A stretch of DNA of 64,000 bases from CAITJF01 sp032654645 (lineage in GTDB: Bacteria; Pseudomonadota; Gammaproteobacteria; Burkholderiales; Gallionellaceae). The translations under genes were made by a program, and so were the position numbers. The DNA is taken from positions 62,001-126,000 of the forward strand of contig JAULAW010000004.1 in assembly GCA_032654645.1 (NCBI GenBank). Direction: 5' to 3'. A model generated the notes under the pieces. It was not told the DNA's origin, made no database searches, and saw nothing but the letters and a program-made list of their open reading frames with translations. Below are positions 35,442-44,932 of this stretch, piece after piece; within the stretch, counting starts at the first letter, position 1, and the number at the start of each line of letters is the position of its first letter.

Positions 35442-35454
35442 AGCATTGGAGGGT

Positions 35455-36021
35455 TCAAATTGCCGCATTAAATTTTTGTAATTGGTTCATTTCCTGCTGT
35501 AGATGTAGCACCAGGCTAAGTACGCTTTGTTTGCCGGTAGGTATTACCAGATCGGCTACCTGTGCGTAAAGCGGGTCACGTTGTTCGTACAATTCTTTCA
35601 GTTTGGAGCGCGGGTCGGCACCCTGCAATAGCGGGCGGCTGCGGTCATGGCGGGTGCGCTGCCAGAGATCATGCACCGTACTTTTCAGGTAAACCACTAA
35701 CCCATTACAGATTAATGCGTCGCGGTTGTGCTCGTTTAACACTACGCCACCCCCTGTTGCCAATACAATATTATTCAGTTTTACCAACTCTTGAATAACG
35801 TTCATTTCGCGTTGACGGAAACCGGCCTCGCCCTCAATATCGAAAATATGCGGTATGGTCACGCCAGTTCGCTGTTGGATTTCTTCGTCGCTGTCGACAA
35901 ATGTTTTCTCTAAATGCTGGGCAAGCAATTTTCCGACCGTGGTTTTCCCAGCTCCCATCATACCTACAAGAAAAATATTGCCGGAAGGGCGCTTTGCAAG
36001 AGTGGTGTCAATAAGCTGCAT
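35455..36021 (-). CDS. aroK: Shikimate kinase
   Basis: AroK phosphorylates shikimate with ATP. The 188-aa protein shows the Walker A loop VGMMGAGKTTVGKLLA, the shikimate-binding DSDEEIQQRTG, the GGGVVLNEHNR loop and the lid RHDRSRPLL. It lies upstream of aroB in the usual aroK-aroB order and downstream of pilQ, separated from it by a terminator-like hairpin. Confidence 0.97.
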   Translation of the reverse strand: MQLIDTTLAKRPSGNIFLVGMMGAGKTTVGKLLAQHLEKTFVDSDEEIQQRTGVTIPHIFDIEGEAGFRQREMNVIQELVKLNNIVLATGGGVVLNEHNRDALICNGLVVYLKSTVHDLWQRTRHDRSRPLLQGADPRSKLKELYEQRDPLYAQVADLVIPTGKQSVLSLVLHLQQEMNQLQKFNAAI

Positions 36022-36116
36022 AGTTGGATTGTAGCTAAAAAAATCCCATTCTCACTGCGGACAGTTACTCACGAGATTTGCATCGTGGTGCATTGCGATC
36101 TTTGGTGTATCCGACA

Positions 36117-36142
36117 AGAAAAAGCCCGGCAGAAGCCGGGCT
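36117..36142 (-). terminator. Intrinsic terminator after pilQ
   Basis: On the minus strand AGCCCGGC, loop TTCT and GCCGGGCT form an 8-bp GC-rich stem followed by a T-run. It lies 22 bp past the pilQ stop and would separate the pilus operon from aroK. Confidence 0.85.
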
Positions 36143-36163
36143 GCTGTTGAACACACCAACGGC

Positions 36164-38356
36164 TTAGCGCAGATTCAAGCTTTCCTTCAGAATTTTGGGG
36201 GTGATAAAAATCAACAACTCAGTTTTGTTTATGGTTTTGGTGTTGTTCTTGAAAAGCCAGCCAAGGACTGGGACATCTCCAAATAACGGGACCTTCTGAG
36301 TCGTATCGGATTCGTTTTGCGTATAAACCCCACCAATTACGACTGTGCCGCCGTTCTCAACCAATACTTGAGTTGTTACTTGTTTGTTATTGATGCTCGG
36401 TATACCGCCATATATGGCGCCAACTGTATCTTGGGTTACGTTCAAGTCCATGTTGATGTGATCGTCAGGCGTAATCTGCGGGGTCACCGTGAGGCTCAAG
36501 GTTGCATCCTTGAACGCTGTCGTCGCCGGTGTCGATCCGGTGCCAGCCACTGTATAAGGAATCTGGACACCCGATTTGATAGTCGCCGGCTTTGAATCTG
36601 CCGTCACAACACGCGGGCTGGCAATATTTTTGGATGTTCCATCTATCTCTGATGCGGTCAGCTCCAAAGTCAGGGTTTTTGTTGCCGTCGGGTTAAATAG
36701 CGCAAGGGTCAAATCGCCGAATGATGTGACCGCAGGTAGCGTCACGTTTCCTGTTACTCCAGCACGCTGGGAGCCAGCGCCAAACCCGCTGCCTGCAACA
36801 GGAATGCTGCCAGGGCTACCGGGTCCGGTATAGCCCAATTTACCACCCAGCGTCCGGTTGAAATCATCTTTTGCTTCCACGAACCGTGCTTCGATCATTA
36901 CCTGGCGCACCGGCACATCAATTTGCTTGATAAGTTTGCGTGCTTCTTCCAAAGCTGAAGGGGTGTCCTTTATGAACAAAGTATTGGTGCGGCTATCCAC
37001 CACTGCGCTCCCTCGCTTGGAAAGTATGCGCTGCTTGTCATTTGTCAGCATGGTGGCGACCGCATCTCCCTTCTGATAACTCAGCGAGAAGCTTTCGGTA
37101 CGGAGAATCTCAAGGTCAGAAATTTCCTGGCTCGAAGTGAGAGTAATTTTTTCTTTGGCTGCCAATTCGTCACGCGGGGCTATTTGCATCACGTTGCCAT
37201 TTACACGTTTATCCAATCCCTTGCTCTGCAAAATAATGTCCAGCGCCTGATCCCACGGTACATCTTTCAGGCGCAGGGTGAGATTGCCGCTCACCGTATC
37301 GCTGATTATCATGTTCATGTTGATGTTGTTGCTATTGATAAAATCACCAATCACATACAGGGCTTCGCGTACCAGAATGCTCTGGAAATTCAGCGTCAGT
37401 TTCTCTCCCGAATAGCCAACCTGGCTACCCTTCACCAGTTTGTTTGGGTCACTCGTCAGCGGTTTGATTTCCACGATGAATTTATTGTCCGCCTGGTAGG
37501 CAGCTTGTTCCCATACGCCCTTGGGTTCGATGACCATGCGCACATCGTCACCCCGTACAAAAGTGTCTATTCCCTCCACTGGGGTGCCAAAATCCGTTAC
37601 GTCAAGCTTGCGTTGCAGGTTGCGCGGCAAGTTGGTTTTAAAGAAATCCACAATCAGGTTCTTGCCATGTTGCTTGATGTCTATTCCTACATTGGCATCC
37701 GACAGGTCAATCTGAATGCGCCCTTCGCCATTTTTTCCACGATGGAAATCCACATCGCGCAGGCTGTGTTTTTGCACAACCGGCTTGGCTTCAGCAAAGT
37801 GGGAGACAGAACTCGTATCAGCGACATTGGCTGCTTTACCTTGCAGAGTGATCAGCAGGTTATTGCCATCAATCTGAAGATCATATGACAGCATTTGGCT
37901 CAGGTTGACCACCAGGCGTGTACGGTTGCCCGCCTGCACAATATTGGCGCTCCGCAGCCCAACTTCGCTGAATTCCTGGGTGGACTTGCCCAGGCCATTC
38001 GTGGTATTGGGGAAGTCGAAAGCGATGCGCGGCGGAGTGCTGATAGTAAATCCGGCAGGCGGATTAGCGAGCGCGCTTTTCATTTCAACTTTCATGACCA
38101 GTTTGCCGCCCGGTGCAGCGCTGACGCTAAGCGACTGAATGCTGTTTTGTGTGTCCGTATTGCTTTGCGCATGCGCGGTCAGCGCACAAACCGTAAATGC
38201 GGCGATGGCAAATCGAAAAATTCTTTGGGCTGTGTCGCTGACCACTCGCAAGCGGCTGTTCTGGCACACGGCTAATTGCCCCGAGGGGAGGCGATTTCCG
38301 CTAAGCCCAGCCTCATGGAACGGCGTTACCGCGACTTTGTTATTAAACTTTCTCAT
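36164..38356 (-). CDS. pilQ: Type IV pilus outer-membrane secretin
   Basis: This 730-aa secretin forms the outer-membrane pore for type IV pili. After a signal region (IFRFAIAAFTVCALTAHAQ, residues 45-64) come two AMIN domains, expected to bind peptidoglycan (about 75-300). The STN/N1 region (LTLRLKDVPWDQALDIILQS) follows, and the secretin core ends with VVIGGVYTQNESDTTQKVP, LFGDVPVLGWLFK and ELLIFITPKIL. The chosen start leaves a longer N-terminus than usual; a start nearer the signal sequence is possible. It is the last gene of pilMNOPQ. Confidence 0.96.
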   Translation of the reverse strand: MRKFNNKVAVTPFHEAGLSGNRLPSGQLAVCQNSRLRVVSDTAQRIFRFAIAAFTVCALTAHAQSNTDTQNSIQSLSVSAAPGGKLVMKVEMKSALANPPAGFTISTPPRIAFDFPNTTNGLGKSTQEFSEVGLRSANIVQAGNRTRLVVNLSQMLSYDLQIDGNNLLITLQGKAANVADTSSVSHFAEAKPVVQKHSLRDVDFHRGKNGEGRIQIDLSDANVGIDIKQHGKNLIVDFFKTNLPRNLQRKLDVTDFGTPVEGIDTFVRGDDVRMVIEPKGVWEQAAYQADNKFIVEIKPLTSDPNKLVKGSQVGYSGEKLTLNFQSILVREALYVIGDFINSNNINMNMIISDTVSGNLTLRLKDVPWDQALDIILQSKGLDKRVNGNVMQIAPRDELAAKEKITLTSSQEISDLEILRTESFSLSYQKGDAVATMLTNDKQRILSKRGSAVVDSRTNTLFIKDTPSALEEARKLIKQIDVPVRQVMIEARFVEAKDDFNRTLGGKLGYTGPGSPGSIPVAGSGFGAGSQRAGVTGNVTLPAVTSFGDLTLALFNPTATKTLTLELTASEIDGTSKNIASPRVVTADSKPATIKSGVQIPYTVAGTGSTPATTAFKDATLSLTVTPQITPDDHINMDLNVTQDTVGAIYGGIPSINNKQVTTQVLVENGGTVVIGGVYTQNESDTTQKVPLFGDVPVLGWLFKNNTKTINKTELLIFITPKILKESLNLR

Positions 38357-38368
38357 GTTTGCTCCTGA

Positions 38369-38884
38369 TCATTCCAATAGTTGCATACTGCTCACGCGCT
38401 CCAACCAATCCCCAGTGCTGTCTTGAATTGTTTCCTTGATTTTTACTTCGGTGTCTGACACCTCCGTAATTTGACCAAAATTCTGGCCCAGGTAATTGCC
38501 TATCTTGATGCGGTGCAGCTTGCTGTCAGGTGAACGAATAATTGCGTAACTCATTTTGCCCTGGCGGAGAAAGCCAACCATCTTCAGGCTCTCCAATGGG
38601 AATTCTTCCAGCGCTTCCCGATGCCGTCCCAAGTCTGGCTGATTAAGGCCGGGGCGCCCGCCGCTTTTTACTTCCGGCTTGCGTGGTTTAAATGGGTCGG
38701 GCACGCCTATGGAATTATCATAGTTGAACGGCTCGTATGGCTTGACCTCGGGCGGCGCATCTACCTTGCCGCGCAGATTGGCTCCAGAATTCTTGACGAA
38801 ATCACGCAAGTCCTGAAATTCTTCACCGCCACATGCAGTCAGCAAGACGGAGGCCAGCAACAATAGCAGGGCTGATCTCATCAT
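38369..38884 (-). CDS. pilP: Type IV pilus assembly lipoprotein
   Basis: This 171-aa inner-membrane lipoprotein has signal MMRSALLLLLASVLLTACGG with lipobox LTAC. PilP links the PilMNO inner-membrane platform to the secretin. The C-terminal beta domain contains LESLKMVGFLRQGKMSYAII and IKIGNYLGQNFGQI, typical of PilP. The start overlaps pilO by ATGA, and pilQ begins 12 bp downstream. Confidence 0.95.
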   Translation of the reverse strand: MMRSALLLLLASVLLTACGGEEFQDLRDFVKNSGANLRGKVDAPPEVKPYEPFNYDNSIGVPDPFKPRKPEVKSGGRPGLNQPDLGRHREALEEFPLESLKMVGFLRQGKMSYAIIRSPDSKLHRIKIGNYLGQNFGQITEVSDTEVKIKETIQDSTGDWLERVSSMQLLE

Positions 38885-39510
38885 TTTTTCGCTCCGGTAG
38901 CTGATTTTGCCGCTTGCTTCTGTGCGGCCAGCTCTTCCTCGTCCAGATAACGATATGTCTTGGCCATCGCATCCATCACAAGTTGTGCGCCCGCAGGATT
39001 GATACTGATGTCGTTCAAAGTCACGATACGTGGTAATTGGGAAATGTCGCTGGCAAACTTGCCAAGATCGTCATAGTTACCCGTTACTTTCAGGGTTATC
39101 GGTTGCTCAGCAAACACACCGGTCACCCTCTCGGCGCCGGGCCTGAATAATTCAAACTGTAATCCACGCCCCAAGCCAGCCTGGTTAATGTCTGTCAACA
39201 GTGCGTCCATTTCAGATTTGTTTGGCAACTGCTTGAGCAATGCACCAAGCGACTGCTGTGTTTCGGTAAGCTGCTTCTTGATGATATCCAGATTGATGGC
39301 TTGTTTTTTCTTGAGGAGAAATGTCTCTTTCAGCCTTGCCTCTTCTTGCTCGGCATTGCTCAGATTTTCCAACTGCCCTTGCCAGTCAAATACGAACCCC
39401 CCAAATATCACCGCTACGAATATTGTCAAAAGCGAGATCAGTTTTACTGGCCAAGGCCAGCTACCAGGATTTCTTGGGTTAACATTTTTTAGCTCTTCCA
39501 ACAAATTCAT
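38881..39510 (-). CDS. pilO: Type IV pilus assembly protein PilO
   Basis: This 209-aa protein has one membrane helix near the N-terminus (LISLLTIFVAVIFGGFVF), a coiled coil (EQEEARLKETFLLKKKQA) and a periplasmic ferredoxin-like domain (GLGRGLQFELFRPG; ITLKVTGNYDDLGKFASDIS). It pairs with PilN in the pilus alignment complex. It starts 8 bp after pilN and overlaps pilP by 4 bp. Confidence 0.95.
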   Translation of the reverse strand: MNLLEELKNVNPRNPGSWPWPVKLISLLTIFVAVIFGGFVFDWQGQLENLSNAEQEEARLKETFLLKKKQAINLDIIKKQLTETQQSLGALLKQLPNKSEMDALLTDINQAGLGRGLQFELFRPGAERVTGVFAEQPITLKVTGNYDDLGKFASDISQLPRIVTLNDISINPAGAQLVMDAMAKTYRYLDEEELAAQKQAAKSATGAKK

Positions 39511-39518
39511 GGGTACAC

Positions 39519-40109
39519 CTAACCTTTCGTGCCGACGGTTTTGGCCGGAGCAGTGGGGGTTGTTGGAGTTTGGTTTTTCAAACTTAAATTCAGGGCAAAT
39601 TCGCTCACGCGCACCCCGGCAGCAGTCGTCGAATGAATTTCAACCAATGCCGGCTTCTCTAACCAGGGAGAGCTCTCGATTGAGCGCATCAGAGTGGATA
39701 CCCGCGCATTCGACTGGGCATAGCCAATTAAGTTAATCCTGTTGCCGGTCTGTTTAATCGATTTCAAATACACACCTTCAGGCAAAATACGCAACATCTG
39801 ATCCATCAGATGCACCACATCCGAGCGGGTAGTTTGCAGCCCCTCTACCACCGTCTTGCGTGCAAGCAAAGATTCGGTCTGTTCGCGCAATTTCTTGATT
39901 TCTGCGATTTGCTTGTCAAGAACTGTCGTTTCCTGCTTAAGGTATTGGTTACGCCGCTCCTGATAAGAAATTTTGGAACTGATAGCAGCATGAACAAAAC
40001 CCACAACCAATGCGCCCAACACCAGAGAGATTGCACTAAAAGCGATAAGCTGAACTTGGCGCGCTTTGCGCCTCTCAGCGCGGTGTGGCAATAAGTTAAT
40101 ACGTATCAT
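39519..40109 (-). CDS. pilN: Type IV pilus assembly protein PilN
   Basis: This 196-aa protein begins with MIRINLLPHRAERRKARQ. The INLLP motif is the cytoplasmic peptide bound by PilM. A membrane helix (LIAFSAISLVLGALVVGFVH), a coiled coil (LDKQIAEIKKLREQTESLL) and a periplasmic domain with GVYLKSIKQTGNRINLIGYA follow. The Pro/Thr-rich C-terminal tail is variable. It overlaps pilM by ATGA. Confidence 0.95.
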   Translation of the reverse strand: MIRINLLPHRAERRKARQVQLIAFSAISLVLGALVVGFVHAAISSKISYQERRNQYLKQETTVLDKQIAEIKKLREQTESLLARKTVVEGLQTTRSDVVHLMDQMLRILPEGVYLKSIKQTGNRINLIGYAQSNARVSTLMRSIESSPWLEKPALVEIHSTTAAGVRVSEFALNLSLKNQTPTTPTAPAKTVGTKG

Positions 40110-41206
40110 GAAGGGTCAAACCTCCGCATCGCAAGACCACAAGCAATCATCAGCGCCGGCGCGTCTGTCTGTAATTGGCGCGGTTTAATGCGGCTGGATA
40201 ATGCCATCTGCGCAAACGGATTAGCCACAAGCGTGTTCACCTGCGTGCGCGTCGCGACCGCATCATCCAGGCCTGCCAGCGCTGCACAACCGCCTGCCAG
40301 TACAATATAGTTCACCTCATTAAACTGGGATGAAGTAAAGAAAAATTGCAGGGCACGCGCCACCTCGCTTGCCACATTTTCGCGGAATGGAGCAAGCACA
40401 TCGCTTTCGTAATTATCTGGCAGGCCGCCGTTGCGTTTGCCTGCCTCAGCCTCATCAGCAGACAAACCAAACATGTTTTGGATCTGCTGGGTCAACTGTT
40501 CGCCACCAACCTGCTGATCACGCGTGTAAACCGATTGTTTGTTGCGCAGTACGTTTACATTCATTACATTTGCGCCAATATCCACCAATGCCACGCACTG
40601 ATCTGCGGCGCCTCCCGGCAATTGCACACATATCTGATCAAACGCCATCTCGGCAGCATAGGGCTCTACGTCCACCACAACTGCCCTGAGTCCAGCCGCT
40701 TGTGCGACTGCAATGCGATCCTCCACATTGGCTTTGCGTGAGGCTGCCAGCAGTACCTCAATTTCTTCTGGATTGCCAGGGGCCGGGCCTATTACCTGAA
40801 AATCCAGGTTGACTTCGTCCATGGCAAAAGGGATATACTGGTTTGCTTCAGATTCAACCTGATATTCCAGATCTTCCTCGCGCAACCCGCTAGGTAGCAG
40901 AATTTTTTTGGTAATCACCGCTGCAGAGGGCAACGCCAAGCTAACGTTCTTGATGCGCGTTCCCATCCGTTTCAGTGCTCGCGCCAAGCTCTCTGAAACC
41001 GCTTCCAGGTTGTTGATGTTGCCATCGATCACTGCGTCTTTAGGCAATGCTTCAATAGCATAGCGCTCGACTACATAGCCGTTCTTTTTCGGCGATTCAC
41101 TTAACTCCACCATTTTTACCGAAGACGTACTAATATCCACCCCCATTAAAGGTGGCGACTTGGTACGCAGAAAATCCAGCGGGATATCAAAATTTCCTTT
41201 AAGCAT
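40106..41206 (-). CDS. pilM: Type IV pilus assembly ATPase PilM
   Basis: This 366-aa actin-like protein binds ATP and the N-terminus of PilN on the cytoplasmic side. The phosphate-1 motif is MGVDISTSSVKMVELSE, and CVALVDIGANVMNVNVL and YIVLAGGCAALAGLDDAV are the later nucleotide-binding motifs. It is the first gene of pilMNOPQ, with a promoter at 41243-41271. The ponA gene often found beside pilM is absent; ubiA lies upstream instead. Confidence 0.96.
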   Translation of the reverse strand: MLKGNFDIPLDFLRTKSPPLMGVDISTSSVKMVELSESPKKNGYVVERYAIEALPKDAVIDGNINNLEAVSESLARALKRMGTRIKNVSLALPSAAVITKKILLPSGLREEDLEYQVESEANQYIPFAMDEVNLDFQVIGPAPGNPEEIEVLLAASRKANVEDRIAVAQAAGLRAVVVDVEPYAAEMAFDQICVQLPGGAADQCVALVDIGANVMNVNVLRNKQSVYTRDQQVGGEQLTQQIQNMFGLSADEAEAGKRNGGLPDNYESDVLAPFRENVASEVARALQFFFTSSQFNEVNYIVLAGGCAALAGLDDAVATRTQVNTLVANPFAQMALSSRIKPRQLQTDAPALMIACGLAMRRFDPS

Positions 41207-41242
41207 AGGCTGGTCAGAGCTTTTCCGTATAAAGTGGTTTAA

Positions 41243-41271
41243 ATCCTAGCAATAACTACATCCCATGTAAA
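41243..41271 (-). promoter_or_regulatory. Promoter of pilMNOPQ
   Basis: On the minus strand TTTACA (41271-41266) and TAGGAT (41248-41243) are separated by 17 bp, 37 nt upstream of the pilM ATG. The remaining bases up to 41472 hold no gene or clear repeat. Confidence 0.55.
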
Positions 41272-41472
41272 GCTTTTTCTACGGGGCTTCTTTCATCCCC
41301 CAAACACCTGATCGGGATAAACCACCGAATACGGTAAAGATGGGCGGTCATTCCTGACCGGGGGTGAGGTTCCAAAGACTTCTTTAATGAATACTACGCA
41401 ACGCACAGGAATTATGCAACGACGGTAAGTGGTTCAGCATGAGATGAACATAAATTGCGATCAAAAGCGAAT

Positions 41473-42342
41473 TCATTGATACCGAAGCAGATAGTTCAGT
41501 GCTATCCCCGCGAACACAGCCGCACCGAACCAGTTGTTATGCAGGAACGCTCTGAAGCACATCTCGCGCTGGCGTTTGCGGATCAGTGCGTAGTGGTAGG
41601 CGGCGATGCCTGCCGCAACCAGCAGGCCGAGGTAGTAAAACGCCCCCAGCCCCAGCGTGTAACCGGTTCCAGCCAGGATGCCGAGGGTGGTGGCGTAACA
41701 GGCCATCACCGCGAGCACGTCGTGCTTTCCAAAAAACAACGCAGAGGAATGGATGCCGAGATGGATATCGTCGTCCCGGTCCACCATCGCATATTCGGTG
41801 TCGTAGGCAATCGCCCAGAACACATTAGCCAGCAGCAGCAACCACGCCACGTTGGGCACGCCGCCCAGTTGCGCGGCAAAGGCCATCGGGATGCCGAAGC
41901 CGAACGCGATGCCGAGATAGGCTTGCGGGATGGCGAATAAGCGTTTGGTGAACGGGTAGCTGGCGGCGAGGAGCACGGCTGGGACGGACAGCAGCAGCGT
42001 TAATCCGTTGAGCGGCTGGATCAGCAGGAAAGCGGTCAACGCCAGGCCTGCTGCCAGCCACAGCGCTTCGTGCGGGGCAATTTTTCCGCTGGTAACGGGG
42101 CGGTCGCGGGTGCGTTTCACGTGCCTGTCAAAATCGCGGTCGGCATAGTCGTTGATGACGCAACCCGCCGAACGCATCAGGATCGTGCCGAGGATGAAGA
42201 TGGCGGCAATATGCCAGGGCGGATGGCCGTCACCGGCGATCCACAAGCCCCACAGCGTGGGCCACAGCAGCAGCAGGATGCCAATGGGGCGGTTGAGCCG
42301 GGTTAGCTTGATGTAGAGACACAGGCGTTCAGCTAACTTCAT
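41473..42342 (-). CDS. ubiA: 4-hydroxybenzoate polyprenyltransferase
   Basis: UbiA attaches the polyprenyl tail to 4-hydroxybenzoate in ubiquinone synthesis. The integral membrane protein has the Mg-prenyl-diphosphate motif NDYADRDFDRHVKRTRDRP and a second motif AYDTEYAMVDRDDD. Starting at 42342 (MKLAERLCLYIKLTRLNRP) it has 289 residues and overlaps ubiC by ATGA. The longer frame to 42429 lies inside ubiC. ubiC makes its substrate, so the pair is a functional unit. Confidence 0.96.
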   Translation of the reverse strand: MKLAERLCLYIKLTRLNRPIGILLLLWPTLWGLWIAGDGHPPWHIAAIFILGTILMRSAGCVINDYADRDFDRHVKRTRDRPVTSGKIAPHEALWLAAGLALTAFLLIQPLNGLTLLLSVPAVLLAASYPFTKRLFAIPQAYLGIAFGFGIPMAFAAQLGGVPNVAWLLLLANVFWAIAYDTEYAMVDRDDDIHLGIHSSALFFGKHDVLAVMACYATTLGILAGTGYTLGLGAFYYLGLLVAAGIAAYHYALIRKRQREMCFRAFLHNNWFGAAVFAGIALNYLLRYQ

Positions 42343-42872
42343 TTGTGTAATTTCAAAATATCCGGCAGGAACACTTCCGTCACCAGCAGCGGCGCATCGC
42401 GCAGGGAAAACAGCGAGCGGCGCGCCCACATACGCTCAGGCGCCGCATCCAGCATTGCAGCCGCACGCTGGAACAGCGCGTGTTGCGGCTGGAGCGCCTT
42501 GTAGTGCAATGGCGCACGCTTCACCAGCGGATGGGTAAATAGCAGCGCTCCAAGCGGCTTATTGCCCAGGTTTTGCAATGCGCGCCACACTCCGCGCAGA
42601 TGCTGCGGCGCAACCACGCTATGCGCAAACACTACCGGCTTGCCGTCCGCGTATAAAAATACCTCACGCGTGTAAATTTTATGCCGGGGCGGCAAACCGA
42701 GCAACGCGGTTTCGTCGTACGCCGCAACCGCCAGGCAATTACCTGCATTACGCACGCTGAAAGCGGCGCAACGCTGCTGGATGCGCAACGTGAGCGAGCC
42801 GTGGTCGCGCAGCCAGTGCATATACCCGGCAGCGGTAACCGGAAGAAAGCTTTGCCAGTATTGGTCAGACAT
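42339..42872 (-). CDS. ubiC: Chorismate lyase
   Basis: UbiC releases pyruvate from chorismate to give 4-hydroxybenzoate for UbiA. From the ATG at 42872 (MSDQYWQSF) it is 177 aa and overlaps the recG stop by 8 bp; an ATG at 42884 is an alternative. WLRDHGSLTLRIQQRC, ETALLGLPPRHKIYTREVFL and MWARRSLFSL correspond to the conserved core. The protein is divergent, as is usual in betaproteobacteria, but the position next to ubiA supports the call. Confidence 0.9.
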   Translation of the reverse strand: MSDQYWQSFLPVTAAGYMHWLRDHGSLTLRIQQRCAAFSVRNAGNCLAVAAYDETALLGLPPRHKIYTREVFLYADGKPVVFAHSVVAPQHLRGVWRALQNLGNKPLGALLFTHPLVKRAPLHYKALQPQHALFQRAAAMLDAAPERMWARRSLFSLRDAPLLVTEVFLPDILKLHK

Positions 42873-44889
42873 GCAGGTAATCATGCCTGTTTGCCATCCA
42901 GCGTTGCAAGTGTTTCTGCGCGGCTTCGGGAAAATCGCGCAGCATTTCGTCCGCGACGGCGCGTGCGCCATTGAGCAAATTTACATCTGCGCTCACGTCG
43001 GCGAAACGCAGCATCGGAACACCGCTCTGGCGTGCGCCTAGCAGTTCGCCGGGGCCGCGCAGGCGCAGGTCGTGCTGCGCGATCTCGAACCCGTCGGTGT
43101 TTTCATAGATGATTTTCAGCCGTGCGCGCGCCAGTTCCGATAACGGTTGTTGAAACAGCAGAACGCACGTGCTGTGTACTGCACCGCGCCCGACGCGCCC
43201 GCGCAACTGGTGCAGTTGCGCCAGTCCCATGCGCTCGGCATGTTCGATCACCATCATGTTGGCGTTGGGCACGTCCACGCCGACCTCGATTACCGTGGTG
43301 GCGACCAGCAACTGTACTTCGCCTGCCTGGAACGCCGCCATTACGCGCGCCTTCTCGGCGCTGTCCAGCTTGCCATGCACCAGGCCGACGTTAAGTTCCG
43401 GAAAAGCGGCGCGCAAAGCCTGATGTGTCTCGATTACAGTTTGCAACTCCAGTGTTTCCGATTCATCAATCAGCGGGCACACCCAATAAGCCTGCTGCCC
43501 GGCCATGCAGGTGTCGCGGACGCGCACGAACACTTCCTCGCGCCGTGCATCATGGATGAGCTTGGTGGTGACCGGTGTGCGCCCCGGCGGCAGTTCATCG
43601 ATTACCGATACATCGAGATCGGCGTAATAACTCATCGCCAGCGTGCGCGGGATTGGGGTTGCGCTCATCATCAGCTGGTGCGGTTCGTCGCCTTTACTGC
43701 GGAGCGCAAGACGTTGCTGCACGCCGAACTTGTGCTGTTCATCGACAATGACCAGCCCCAGTTTTTGAAACTCCACCTGTTCCTGAAACAGCGCGTGTGT
43801 GCCGATCGCGAGTTGCGTCTCGCCCTGCGCGATGCGTTCGGCAGCGGCCTGCTTGTCCTTTTTTTTCAGGCTGCCGGATAGCCACACCGGCGCAATGCCG
43901 AGCGGGGCGAGCCAGCCGCGAAGCTTGAGATAGTGCTGCTCGGCAAGAATCTCGGTAGGCGACATCAGCGCCACCTGATAGCCGTTCTCCATGGCTTGCA
44001 AGGCGGCCAGCGTTGCGACTATGGTTTTGCCGCTACCCACATCGCCTTGCAGCAGGCGCTGCATCGGGTGGGGCTGGTCAAGGTTGAGGCTGATTTCCCG
44101 CGAGACCCTTTGCTGGGCATGGGTCAAGCGGAACGGCAGCGCTTGCAACAGTTGTTGCGTGTACCGGTCATGCGCCGGCAGGCGCGGTGCGGGTCGGCTG
44201 CGCCGCTTGCGATAGTGCAGACGCATGGAAAGCTGCTGCGCCAGCAGCTCGTCAAACTTGACGCGCAGCCAGGCAGGATGGGTGCGCTCGGCAAGCGTCT
44301 CTTCAGCAATTTCCGGCGGCGGGTTATGCAGCAGCTTCACGCTGTCGGCAAAACCGGGTAACTTGAGCCTGTCAAGCAAGGTTGGCGGCAGCGTGTCGGG
44401 CAGCTCCAGTTCGTTGAGTGCGGACTGAATCTGTTTGCTTAATGTCGCCTGCGGCAGCCCGGCTGTGGTGGGGTAGACCGGTGTCAGCGCCTGCTTGAGC
44501 GGCGTGTCCTCACTTGTCACGCGACACTTGGGATGCACCATTTCCATGCCGAAGTAACCCATGCGCGCCTCGCCCAGCGCGCGGATTTTTTTGCCTACGG
44601 CGAGGCTTTTTTGCTGGCTGGGGTAAAAATGCAGGAAGCGCAGATGCAGCACCCCGCTGTCATCCTGCATTTGGCACACCAGGGTGCGGCGCGGGCGATA
44701 GACGATTTCGCTATGGATGATCTCGCCCTCCACCTGTGCGTTCATGCCGGGCGTGAGCTCGACGATGCGTTGCAACTGCGTTTCATCTTCATAACGTAGC
44801 GGCAGGTGCAGCACTAGGTCGAAACGGTTATGGATGCCAAGCTTGGCGAGTTTGGCCAGCGTGGCTTTGGGGATGCTGCTGGAGATCAC
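42865..44889 (-). CDS. recG: ATP-dependent DNA helicase RecG
   Basis: RecG drives fork reversal and branch migration. The 674-aa protein has the N-terminal wedge OB domain (about 50-150), Walker A LLQGDVGSGKTIVATLAAL, the DEQH box VIVDEQHKFGVQQR, MSATPIPRTLAMSYYAD, VEVGVDVPNANMMVIEHAER-type motif V near residue 560, and LHQLRGRVGRG. It follows ridA after 43 bp and overlaps ubiC, suggesting one ridA-recG-ubiC-ubiA transcription unit. Confidence 0.97.
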   Translation of the reverse strand: MISSSIPKATLAKLAKLGIHNRFDLVLHLPLRYEDETQLQRIVELTPGMNAQVEGEIIHSEIVYRPRRTLVCQMQDDSGVLHLRFLHFYPSQQKSLAVGKKIRALGEARMGYFGMEMVHPKCRVTSEDTPLKQALTPVYPTTAGLPQATLSKQIQSALNELELPDTLPPTLLDRLKLPGFADSVKLLHNPPPEIAEETLAERTHPAWLRVKFDELLAQQLSMRLHYRKRRSRPAPRLPAHDRYTQQLLQALPFRLTHAQQRVSREISLNLDQPHPMQRLLQGDVGSGKTIVATLAALQAMENGYQVALMSPTEILAEQHYLKLRGWLAPLGIAPVWLSGSLKKKDKQAAAERIAQGETQLAIGTHALFQEQVEFQKLGLVIVDEQHKFGVQQRLALRSKGDEPHQLMMSATPIPRTLAMSYYADLDVSVIDELPPGRTPVTTKLIHDARREEVFVRVRDTCMAGQQAYWVCPLIDESETLELQTVIETHQALRAAFPELNVGLVHGKLDSAEKARVMAAFQAGEVQLLVATTVIEVGVDVPNANMMVIEHAERMGLAQLHQLRGRVGRGAVHSTCVLLFQQPLSELARARLKIIYENTDGFEIAQHDLRLRGPGELLGARQSGVPMLRFADVSADVNLLNGARAVADEMLRDFPEAAQKHLQRWMANRHDYLHV

Positions 44890-44932
44890 GTTGGAAATGG
44901 CACGGGCGTGCGGAGCAATCAGGCGCCCTGCC